Below, in pieces: positions 23,947 to 36,200 of a stretch of 64,000 bases of DNA (the first letter of the stretch is position 1; every line of letters begins with the position of its first letter). Source of the stretch: Combretum micranthum (taxonomy: Eukaryota; Streptophyta; Magnoliopsida; Myrtales; Combretaceae). The DNA is taken from positions 186,001 to 250,000 of the forward strand of contig JAMXBD010001400.1 in NCBI GenBank assembly GCA_024138025.1. The letters run 5' to 3'. A program made the position numbers and the translations under genes. The notes below the pieces were generated by a model. That model ran no database searches, was not told where the DNA came from, and saw nothing but the letters and a program-made list of their open reading frames with translations.

Positions 23947-26058
23947 CACAATATCATTTCATCAACACGTGAAAACATATCAATCAAAATCATAAAAATG
24001 AGCTATAAGAGAATCACGAGTAAAAAACGTCTAAAATTTGTGTAAAAAATAATTATGAAGATGTAATTTATTTGAATGAAAAAAAAAAAGAAATGGTATA
24101 GTTGATTTGAAAATAAATATTGAAATACTTTATAAAATCGCATTTATTATTCAGGATATGCTAAATTTATGTATAAATAGCATTTTAAAAACACTATTTG
24201 ATATTTGCAAATTGTACTTAAATCACGATTACCACACAACATAAAAATTATTCAAAGTAAATCACGTTTATTTCTCGCAATATAAAGCTTACTTGGTCAA
24301 CTTTTTGAAACTTGAATAATCGTGTTTAGTAATGCTGATAGACTTGATATCGCATTTTAATATCAGGATATGTTTTAGCTTATATAAACATCCCAAAGTA
24401 TATCGCGTTACTCTAAAAGACACACGTGATGCCTATGAGCGCCTTCTTCCCTCGATGCACCTACAACATTGAAGCGTTTTGAGGCTTTGACAGTCGAATC
24501 AAGCTCAAAATGGGAAAGTCAAAAGTTGGTTCTAGAAGATGATTTCTTCTACAACCAGAAGTTCTAACTTCTCCAAAAATAAAAAATTAACTTATTTTTT
24601 GTAACCAAAAAAATGTAATAATAGTGTTCAATTCTTCTTAATGTGAAACAAAAAATGTCTTCCTCTCTCTAGAATTTTTCATATTTAAGGATGTATCTTT
24701 CAATTTCCTCCTGAGTGACTCAACTCCTAACTTTCCCTAACAAGACCTCTTTGACCTCCTCGATTCTCTCTCTCCTCCCCTTTCTCTTACCCAAGCTCTC
24801 TCCTTAATCCCCCACCACCACTCTCTCTCTCTTTATCCGAACCCCCAACCTCATATGACCATCGCCATTGAAAACCACTAGCCCATCGACACTACCAATC
24901 GGCATCACTTTGAACTCACGCACAATTACTATCCAAAAACACGCAACAATCCCCGACTCCAACCACCTCTACCGCGTCTCACACACCACCATCCCCAATA
25001 AGAACAAGCAAACTGCACACCACCAAACACATGAAACCCATGCACCACCTCCATCAACAACCCAACAACCAAAACACCACGAAAAACACCACACTTCACA
25101 GCACCGAATTTACCACTCAAAACCACCAACCCAACACCACCCAACATCCGACCACCATCCCTTCAACAAGTACTACAACACCACCGATTAGACTCCCTCC
25201 ACCGCTAATCATGTAAACAAACGCTACTACCAACCACCACCATCCTAACATCAACTAGAATCAAGTATATCGCCTATTTTTAAAGCAATATATATTTGAA
25301 CTTATACTGCCTTTTGGTATTGCGATATACATGGCACATCGTATATCCTATTCATTAGTTATAATTTTGTGATTGTATATTAATTATTATTATTGTCTTG
25401 ACCTTAAATAAGTAATTAATTTTAATGGGTGCTCTAAACAGAAAATTATTTCAAGAATCACTGAATAGCTTAAGAATGCAACAAAGAAATGCTAGTATAT
25501 AAAATCGAAGTCAAAGCTGCAGCCTTAAGACTTATGAGCAAGGGGCAAAATTCTCTGCGAGGTAAAATTTGGCAATAACCCGTTATATTCACTTTCAGCA
25601 AATTTTTTAGCGTAAAAGGAGATGCCACAATTGCCACCATACTGCCTGAATTATATATACATATTCAGATTAGAGCTGTTAAATACACATTAAGGCTGGC
25701 CATGCCCCTGCTGCTAGCAACAAAAATGACACCCTTTGTGCTCTATATCAAAGGTGGGTTCTTATCAGCTGGGACAACACAACTTCCCATTAATAAACTT
25801 CCTCAGAAGATTTCAAAATTTCAGAGCTGATCCAACTGCACTTTTCGAGAACAGCTTAACCAACAATGCTGCATGAGAAGTAATTTTTCATGCATCAAAC
25901 ATTTCCATGCATTTGTACGAGTGATGCACCAGTTATCAATAACTTTCTTGCACTGCATCCTGCACCTTTCCATCTTTGTGGATTGACGATTGACGCGCCA
26001 GACAAATGCAACAAATGCATCCGCCAATTCAAAACAGAATATGGTTGGGCTAGACGCC
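23947..26058. other. Intergenic, and 3' UTR region of SUV2
   Basis: 24,700-25,250 is a C- and A-rich, low-complexity tract whose frames encode only Thr/His/Pro-rich peptides without a known domain; I do not regard them as genes. About 25,480-26,058, to the left of the SUV2 stop codon, is less AT-rich and probably holds its 3' UTR on the minus strand. No other feature seen. Confidence 0.5.
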
Positions 26059-27249
26059 TCAGGACATATTGTCTCCTAAATAAGCATAGACCCTTCTCTT
26101 AAAAGCTTTAGCTAAATTAACCAACTCTGATTCCAAAACCAGTCTACTTGTGCCATTGCGATTCCTAGACCATAGTTGCTGGCAGGACAACCTGTTAGCA
26201 ACATCAATGGTCAGGCTAGCCATATTCTACTTCTTGTCAATGCTTGCAAGCTACCAGCAGAGTACAAAGGGTTTGACACAAGTCTGTTTAGTAGTATCAA
26301 AGCCTCCCGTACAAGTAAAGTTCTGTAAATGAACACAGCACAGTTCTGGGTCAGAATACATAGCAAAAGATATCCCTAAAGTGAGGATGATAAAGAAGAT
26401 GGTCAACTAAGTTATATTTAATTAGATACAAACCAAAATACACGGCACCAACATGCATGTACTGCTCTTGTTTGAAAGAACACATGCATGTTTAATATCA
26501 AAAGGGACTTATGGTCATGCAAACCAACAATACTGATGCGGTAAGCTAAGCTGATATTATATCACAACTTTGCAAATACGTTTTATCCATCACTACCCTA
26601 AAAAATAGGTGTTCTGCAAGAATCTTATAGCCACAACATGATTTATCACCTCTCTTTGGAGGTTTCTGACATCTCGGAAGATCCTGCAGCTTCAGTATCT
26701 ATCTCTGCAACCAAAGCTTGTAAAATTAACATAAGAAAGTTTTCTCCCTTGGAGAGCTTGTGATCAATCAGAATTTCAAAGCCAGTTGTTCCTGATGAGG
26801 CTAAGAATGCAAGCAATATAATGGCATTCCTCCGAAGCTTCAACTCCTGAAATGAATAACCAAAATTAAAACTATGATCAGATCCCTGCAAAAAGGATAA
26901 TTCCACCAACGAAACAATCAGACTGGACATCCAGAGACCCTGGGCATAAATGCAAGCCACTGACATATTAAAATAATTACATAAAGAAGAAGATATCTAA
27001 TTCGGACGCTATCAATAAGCGGACAAAGTTCTTTAAACACAAGGTTACCTGTATAGTACTTCCACGACATCCTACACACTGGGCCAATCCATCTAGAATG
27101 GCATCAGATCCATTCAAAGGGCCGGCATAATCTCCATTGTTAATAGAAGAGTAGAATTTCTCCAACACTTTGGGACCTTAAGATCAAAAATAGACTTGTA
27201 AGCTTTCTGGTCTAAAAATCAAGGGCAGAGACAGTTCTAAACATTTCAC

Positions 27250-27282
<33 letters not shown>

Positions 27283-30200
27283 GGGAAAGGATAAAAGATC
27301 AATAAAAGTCCTCAACAAATCTAAATTTTGTTATATGATTTCTACACCTTTCCAGAAGTACATTCAAGAACTAAATATTACTAAGCCTTTCCAAAGGTGC
27401 ACTTAAGTCCTAAAAAATTTTTGAAAAAACATCCTCCGAGTGTAACTTTTAATTTTTAGCTTTTTTTTTTTTTTTTTTTCCAAATCTTCGTTTAAGAACT
27501 CAATTGATGTTAAAGATATAAGATTCAAACGACAAAACACCAACATGTTCAGAATTTCAGTACAAAATTAGAAATGCTCAAGCCTCAATTGACAAAACCC
27601 AAAAAGGCTTAGAACTCTTGTCCACCATTTACCAAAAAGAGTTGAAGGTAAGATGAGTACACACAATTTAGTAGCAGGAAGAGGAGATTCAGGGCTTGTG
27701 TCTGGACAGCAAAACCAGCTTCCTTCTTGAGTAATCTAGAAATGCTTTCAAAGGCAGGAGGCATACCAAACCTGTATCAATGAAACTCTAATAAGTCCAC
27801 AGCACATAGCAGCAACCTAAACATTTGAATTGAAAAGACTACTGAAATCTTACTTTTCCCTCTCATGAAATGCTTTGTTCATCAGTACAATCAAATTCAT
27901 GATGCAAACTGCCTCTAATCTTACAGATACTTCATTGTGCTTCATGATGATTTGATGCATAAGTTCAAAAAGAAAAACCCAATCTACTGAAGAAACTGAG
28001 ACTTTCACAGCATGGCAATCACCCGACACAGTCCCAGAATCGGATGGCATATAATCATTCAAAGTGTAATTTACACAAGACGGCTCTTTCCATTTGAAAG
28101 AAGGGAATCCAGTTACAGAACCATGATTTCCAGGAACCTCAACACGATCTTCCCCAGTGACAAGTTCCTCAATCATGACATTACCCCTGAGTAGAGTGCA
28201 CTGGAAAAATCAAATTAAAGTTCATAAGCACAACTCAACTAAAAGCAGAATAAATAAGAAAAAAGAAAGTAGACAGAGAGGTTCAGGTCATGTTGATGAG
28301 AAAAACAATTTTTCTCTCACTATATGGATAGATAAGTGTCCGTGTGCATGATTAAAAAATAAAAAATTTTAAATTAAAAAAAATAAAACAATGAAAAAAA
28401 CTTTTAGAAACTAATCGTCAAGACATTTCTACCCCTATTTCTGGAAATTATAGTTTCACCTTTTCCCTACCTGTAATGCCTAAAATAACAGCCTACAAAG
28501 TCCTATGAAATATTCGCTCTTTTCATACAACAAGTGTAAATGTCGTCAGCACTGCTAATCATCTTCCCATTAGCAAAACAAATATATTTTATCCAAAGAA
28601 AGGAAAAAAAAAAAAACAAATATAAGCTTTTTTTTTCTAAACTATATTCCACGCAAGAGTTCCAAACAACAACTTGACTGTGCTGTTTGCTATATCACTT
28701 TGATTATTAAAAACACTGTGCACTAAAGGCAAGTGCATAAGATGCTCATAGTTTGTGTATCATTATTGATCAAAGTATGCAGCGGAGGCATTTGATAAAA
28801 CGATACAAAGTTGTAAGCACCTGGTGCAGTTAATGTCATGAATACCCAATGCATTATTAAACCAAGTTACAATGTTAACCCATACAATTATATAACCCAC
28901 CATCCAAGTAAAACGCATGCTATACTGAATATTGCACTTCTCAAAACATGACACTAACATTTGTACCTATCATCCCATGATCTGATCAATTTATAGTCAT
29001 AAACAATGACAATCTTCTCCTATGACTGCAAAACTTGCAAATTTGAAAGTACAGTCAGATACGTTCACATATATGCTAGACCATTATATTGCTCCCATGG
29101 ACAGATACACAAGAATATTGTAATGGAAACCATCACTTTGGTTCTCATTTCTCAGGGTTGGTGAAATAATCATTATGCAAAAAATACATAGATATGTAAG
29201 CCTGTCAATTTGCGAGTGTTTCTGCTCTGCTCTAGTCAACATAGGTTTTTTTTTATAAGTAATCACTATAGTCTTTACATTTTCAACCCTTAAAAATGAT
29301 GATAGAGATCAATGCTGTCAAACCCACACCTAATGTTGACTCAAAAGTTAAGATGGGTCAGTAGGTTGATCTAGGGTAGAACCAGATTCATCTTTTTAGT
29401 ATATTGGGGTGCATTCTCTGACAAAAGGATATAATAACCAGATTAGCTCGACCTAGTCAGCCGTCAAGATGGGTCAAAGAGTGACCTGAACCAAGTCATA
29501 GGCAGGTCCCAAACAATTTGAACTGAATTGGACCGACTAGGTTAACCTGGGCCTGACAACACGAATGGATATTGAAGAATCGCAACTATTAAGAACCAAA
29601 ATTAATTCACAACTCCACATTATATTCTCCAATGTAGTAGAAGTAAAGCCTGAATAAGTAGTACCTTTCCCTGGGTTTGGTTGAGAACTCAACAAATTCT
29701 TCAAGATCAGCTTCGTGATGCATAGGGATCTATGAACAATAGATACCTGCATGTAACAGATATTTTTTAACAAAGAGAGGAAAGAAAGACACCATAGATG
29801 TAGACAAATTAATGACTCTTTTTCAAAAATAGATAGGGAAACGAAAAAAGAAAAAAGAAAGAAGAAAAGGAAAGCATTATGATCAAATTACATTTAAGAT
29901 ATTGTAAGATGCTGCGATGAAAGAGACGTGCAAGTTTTTAAATGGAAATGATGGTAGCTGTCAACCTTGAAATAGAAATTAATGGTGTTGGCTGTCAAGC
30001 TTGAATTGCAGTTTCACCAAGGACTTATACACTGTTGTACAAAAAGTACTCAATGGCTGAAACATACTAGCATAACTAATTTTGGCAACGCTTAAAATGA
30101 GGCAATTAATTATTTCCACCTTCTCTCGGAGGAAGAACAGAAACATGAATTCTTCCTGGAGTCAAAATAAACCGGACTGTTACTAAATTCAAATTTTACC

Positions 30201-33200
30201 CAGGTATGACATTTAGCTGCAAAAAAAAAAAGCCTTTGCACTATATGTAGAGAATATTCATTGCAAGATTCTACTGTTTTAAAGAGGAATTCTAAAAAAT
30301 AAATAATTATAAACAAACTAACTAAATATCAATATCCATTTGATGCACATATGGTACGCCGATAGAATCACCTAATTATAGTATAGTGAAGGAAATTTGC
30401 TAAGAGTTTGGGTCATATGACTTTTAGCTTCCCTTGTTTCCTTTTCATATAAGACACCCTTGTCTAATACTAAATATAAAGTACTTAGTCAATGTTCTCA
30501 ACTTGACTAGCACTCTAGCGATCAAATATAAGTCAAATTTGTCTTCGATTTAAGTTATGGCATGATTTTGGTATATACCTATCTTGATTTTTGGATAAAT
30601 AACAATACGTTAAAAGCTAACTGCTTTTAAGAATGTACTTGAGCTTATTACCAATGGTGGACACCATGATTCCTGAACTATATGACTACCCACAAGCACC
30701 ATTTAAGAAAAACTTCCTTATAAAGATTTAAAAGTAATTACGATACAACTTTGTGTTTTCCAGTATTTAGTGCCATCCAATGACTATTGCTTTCCCTAGA
30801 GGATGTGCTTGCTTAAAACTTTAAAACCATAGAGGATATTGGCTGCCCAATAGCATCATTTGAGAAAAACTTCCATGTAAAGAGTAAAGTAACTGCAATT
30901 AGTTATCGCGATAATTTATTCCAGGGAAGTTCCAACAACTCGTGCTTGTCCCTACAGGATGCACTTTGCTAAAAGTTAGGGAAATGAAGAATTAGACTAT
31001 AGAAAACACCCATAATAGCTTTGAACCATTTGGAGGTCACTCAAAACAAAGGAGTCTATGAAGTTGGAAAAGGATAGGAAATCTTACCCAAAAAAAGGTG
31101 CAGCACAAAGAACTTCCAATAAATCAAACGAAATAGGAAAGGTAAGAGAGGAACATGGGTATAACATGGTTGGAAGAATGTTGAATACAATCTCTTATTT
31201 AACAAATCCTGGTTAAATGCAAACTGCTCATGTTATTTGTTTACGGCATTAAGCTTGGTAAACAAAGCCTCTAAATGAATGAAAACTTAATTCACAGGTT
31301 TGTTTTACTTTCATTCTCTTCTTACTATGTCAAGTGGGAAAATAAATGGAAGCTTACTCACAGGCTCACTTGGTAAATAAAGCCTCCATATGAATGAAAT
31401 CTTAATTCGCAGGTTCTCCTTACTTTCATTCTCTTCTATTTATTTTAATTGAAAAAATAAATGGAAGCTTACAAGTTACTCACAGGGGTCACTTGGTAAA
31501 CAAACCCCTAGATGAATGAAAACTTAGCTCACAGATTCTTTAATGTCCATTCCCTTCCTTTTTATGTTAATCAGGAGAATAAATAAATGCTTACAGGTTT
31601 ACTTGTAAATTCGCTTGGTAAACAAAGCGTCTAGATGAATAAAAACCTTAGCCACAACTCACAAGTTCTTTTACTTTCACTTCTTTTAATGTTAATTGGG
31701 ATAATAAATTGAAGCATATAGGATACTCACATTTTCGATGCTATAGAGATGAATAAGAGGTTCGAACAGAGCCTCTATTTGTGCCATTCCATTGCTAATC
31801 TGCATGAAAGATAGGAAACACATAAACGACAAAGCCAATAAAATCCTAATCTTTCTTACTGCTAAAAGGAAAAAAAAATATATCCACCCCAATCAATACA
31901 TGCATATGAATGAATAAGAAACTGAATAACAGATTAACACAGTAATTAATGAATACCATAAAATATATATGCATCATTCCAATTTTTTTTCAATTTAATG
32001 AAGCAACTATGCATATCCGTTAAGAATCAGGAAAAACACCCAAAATCTTAATTCAACAAACCCAAAAGAAAAGCATTCATTTGCAACATATTGGCTACAA
32101 TGAGACAAAAGATACAATGAAGGGATTCAGAGTTGACAAATGATAGTCTATGATCATTCCAAGAGTAACAAAGTCCACTTCAAAATACAAACTGTAATGA
32201 CTAAAACTCATCACATCAAGGTATTAACCATTTTGAAGTCATATAACTGACAATTTCGTCTGTGGGTGGTCAGCCCTATTGCTCATCCTTTGAGTACGCT
32301 TAACCTTAGATAGTGTCTTCAAAACATTATACCAAATAGCACCTCAATGTTTACAAAAATTGTCACTGCTTATTAGGTTGTTACGATATCTTCCACATAT
32401 CGAATTGGCATCCTCATTGGTGTCCACATGTTACAAACCACACCTAGCAAAGAAAACTCTAGAACTAGGGCTGGCCCTCACTTTGTAGCACATTTTTTTT
32501 GGTTGATTCAAATATTTATTTAACCAAAAGGAGTACAACCGCAATATGCAGGATAGTGGGACAAAGTGATGAAAACACGATTACAACAAAATCACCACAA
32601 CAAATTCAAGTACTTAAAGGAATTATTACCCGAAATAGAGCCAAAAGCTTCAAGAAGAGTTCCAAGGATTTGTGCAAAAGTTTGTTAAAGATTATTCAAA
32701 GTGCATCAACATCAATTTGGAATCGGAAATGAAGACATTTACTGTTGGTTTTTGCAACTTAGAAGGAGAATGTAACATGGCAAGTGGAACCAGACCAAGG
32801 CCAAATCAAAACCGCTAGCTTAGAGACCCAACACAACTAGCCCAAAGTCACTACACAACAGGCCTTCATTCAAGCAGCGCAAGACTTGTACGCCGCCTAG
32901 GTATGCCACCAGCCTTCCTAGATACGCTTAAAATATTACCAAAGTCGAATTTTTTAAAGCCGCTTACAAGGCCGCCAATGTAGTTATAAAGTGATGTAAT
33001 CCTAGAAGCCTCAATTTTTAAGCCGTCCAATTGAAGTTTAACAAGCCATCCGAAGGGATTAGAGGCACGCTAATGGAAGCTTCAAAGATTAAAACAAGAA
33101 CCAAAAGAGCTGATAGGATAGTTTGGGATTGAAAGGATTCAAGATTTTCAAGTTTTGGAGCAGGCCAAGATAAAAGCCCCTTAAAGCCGCCTACTGGCAA

Positions 33201-36200
33201 AGCCACCGGCCTTCAAGGCAAAGCCGCCAGCCTTCAAGGCAAAGCCACCGGCTATCTTGCTGGCCTACATGCAACAACACCAACTTTTATATATTCCGTA
33301 CCGGCTTTGTTTAGTTAGATGTTTAGGGTTTGTTCTAGGGTTTTTTATGTAATTTTTTATTATTTCATTAGTTGCTTAGTTTTGAGGCTATAAAAGGCCT
33401 ATTTAAACCTATCCTTTATAACATATGAAGAACAAGTTATGAGTTTATTCATATGAATGAAATGAGAGTTTCTTCTCTATGAGTTATAGAAAGAACTTGT
33501 TTCGAACTTATCAAGAATTTTTCCGTAGCGTTCACCCCTGACTTATCAATCGGATCTCAATCACCGGTTGTGGTGTCTTTACTATACCAAGGTTCTTACC
33601 TCCATATAAGCAACGGGTCGCAGTTCCACCAAGTTTTTTTAGACGGTCCTTGGTTTCGAATTCCATCGTCAATCATTGGGTCTTAGATTTCATATACCTA
33701 GAGTTCTCGGTTTGCATCAATGATATGAATCCTAGGGGGCTAGAAATTCTTCACTTCAACAAATTAGGGTTCTTGATTTTTTTTAGATTTTTCTAAATAT
33801 ATAAACTCTAAAAATCTAAAGAATGTAGATGAAATCGTAATTTGATATGACTCACGAATCACAAAATCAAACTAGTTTGCAACAAGGATCGTAATTCGAT
33901 AGGTTCCACGAATTACAAAACTAATCATTGGTTAAAAGAATACAAAGATTCAATCAACAAAAATGAATAAAGGAAATTGGGTTTCTCAATATTCATAAAA
34001 ATATTGCATACAGTTGCAATACAAGCTCTCACAAAGGAAGTCTTTCACAAAAGAAATATCATGAAACTTCAATCTTTAAATTACAAACCAAATGATCTAT
34101 ATATAATAATAATAATAAAGGAAACTTAAAAGACTTAAAAATAAATACAATAAATGACCCTATTAATAATAATAACAAAGGAAGACAAAAGGACACAAAT
34201 TAATAATTAATCCTGCAACATGAAGGCTGGCAGTTTTTCTTCAAACGCTAGCGGCTTATATTTATAAACAGACAGCTTTGTTCATCGGTTTTAACATTTT
34301 GCAATCTGTGAGTTTCAGCACGGGTGAAAGGCCGATGGCCTATATTGCTATGCCGGCGGCGTAAAGTTTCAAAGCCGGCAGTGTTGAACCAACATTCATC
34401 CTCCTGCGACTTTAGACAACTTTTGCTCTTTATTGAATCCATTTGATCCACAACTCCTTCCCATTTGAGCCTTGATACTCTATTTTTAAATTGAGCTTTT
34501 CCAAATTCATTCGATGCTTGATCTCTCCGCATCATAAAGGCCACCAGCCAAGATGTTTTGGCTACCAACCTTCTTTGTGCAACAGACATGTTTTGTTTTA
34601 TGTCTTTTGGAATTCCTTTGTACTGTTTACATAGTCCTTCGTGTTTGGATGAAAAACATATTACTTTTGATTGAAATCAATTAAAGAGAAATCCTTCTCT
34701 CTTTGAGTTCTTTTGAGGACTTGTGAATTCTTCAAGAATTAGCATTTTCATTGCGTTCTTCATTATACCAAGATTATTGGTCAGTATTTCCTAAGAATCA
34801 AGATCCCAGTATCAAGGTTCTTGGGATTACTCAAACAACGAGTCAAGGTCTTTCTATCAATTCATACCAAGGTTCGTGGAATTCTCGAATCAATTCTAAT
34901 ATTTTATCAGGTCAAGGTCCACTTCGATTCTTAGAGTCGGGAAATTGCAAAACCGTGCCTGGCAAGCATCACAAATGATAAGGATCCAAGGGGGTTGTAA
35001 ATTCTTTCCTTCAAGAATTAGGGTTCTTTGTTCTTTTTATCAAGAAACAACTAGATCACAAAAGAAACAAAGGATCTTTCTTTAAAACACACACAGGAAA
35101 GAAAGGATCTTCTAGGATTTTTATAGGTAAAAACAAACTGAGAAAATAAGATATGAATGAAATTGTAATTCGATATAACTCACGAATCAAATAATCAACC
35201 TGGTTTGTAATAAGGATTGTAATTCGATAGATTCTACGAATTACAAAACTAAGCACTAGTCAAAAGAATCCATGATTCAATCAACGGGCATGAATAAAGG
35301 ACATTAGATCTCTCAATATTCATAAAACATTGCAATCAAATGCAATATAAGAGAAGACTCTCTCTCAAACACAAAGGTTTTTCACTCAAAAGTATTCAAA
35401 AGATAACTTGTCCAAAAACAAAACAAAAGACCTACATATATTAAAAAGGAGGAAACTTAAAAGACAATAAAATAACAAATTCGGACAACATAAGCTAGCA
35501 GCTTATAACTCCTACGCTGGCGGCCTTTATGCCTTACGTTAGCAACTTTGAAAACGGCATTCAAACTTTCAATTTTGTGAGTTCGAATGCCGGCCAAAAG
35601 CAGACGGCCTAAGTGGCCTATGACGACAGCATTTAGAGCCAAAGCCGACGGCTTTGATGCTAGTGCACAGGTCCTACAACTTGCCACTCAAAGTTTTTAT
35701 CCGCTTGCTTGTTACATGATCATCCATGTCGATTTTGGGATGTTTTGATCCCCTTGATGCCGTCCTCTGATTCCTATCATTCCCTCCTGCTTTGGAAAGA
35801 TTCATCCTCGAATCCATTGTATCTCCTGGAACTTTGGAGGTGACTTCTTTCTTTGCTTGGAAGACCTGCAAAGAAACAAAAACAAACTCCTTTGACCTTT
35901 CGCCCGTACATTCTCAAATCTCTCCTGCAGAGCTTTAGCTAAGGTCATTGGAAGCAATAAAAAAACTTGTCCATCTGTTTAGATCTTGTAGGTATTTTGA
36001 TATCCATCATAGACAACTTGCCTGTCATACTGCCATGGTCTACCCAACAACACTTGTGCACAATCCATAGGAGCTACATCACATGTTATAACATCAGTAT
36101 AATCTCCTATAGCAATAGAAACATGTGCCTCTTTATGAATGTGTAAAATATCTAGAGAATTCAACCATCGAAGCCTATATGACTTTGGATGTGCATTCAC

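Noticed and set aside
24868..25216. Two overlapping Thr/His/Pro-rich frames that could suggest an extensin-like protein
   Set aside because: The frames come from low-complexity CCA/CAC DNA, start without a signal peptide, overlap each other and lack any repeat motif of extensins.
27250..27282. CRISPR-like or regulatory repeat
   Set aside because: Simple AAT microsatellite in an intron of a plant gene.
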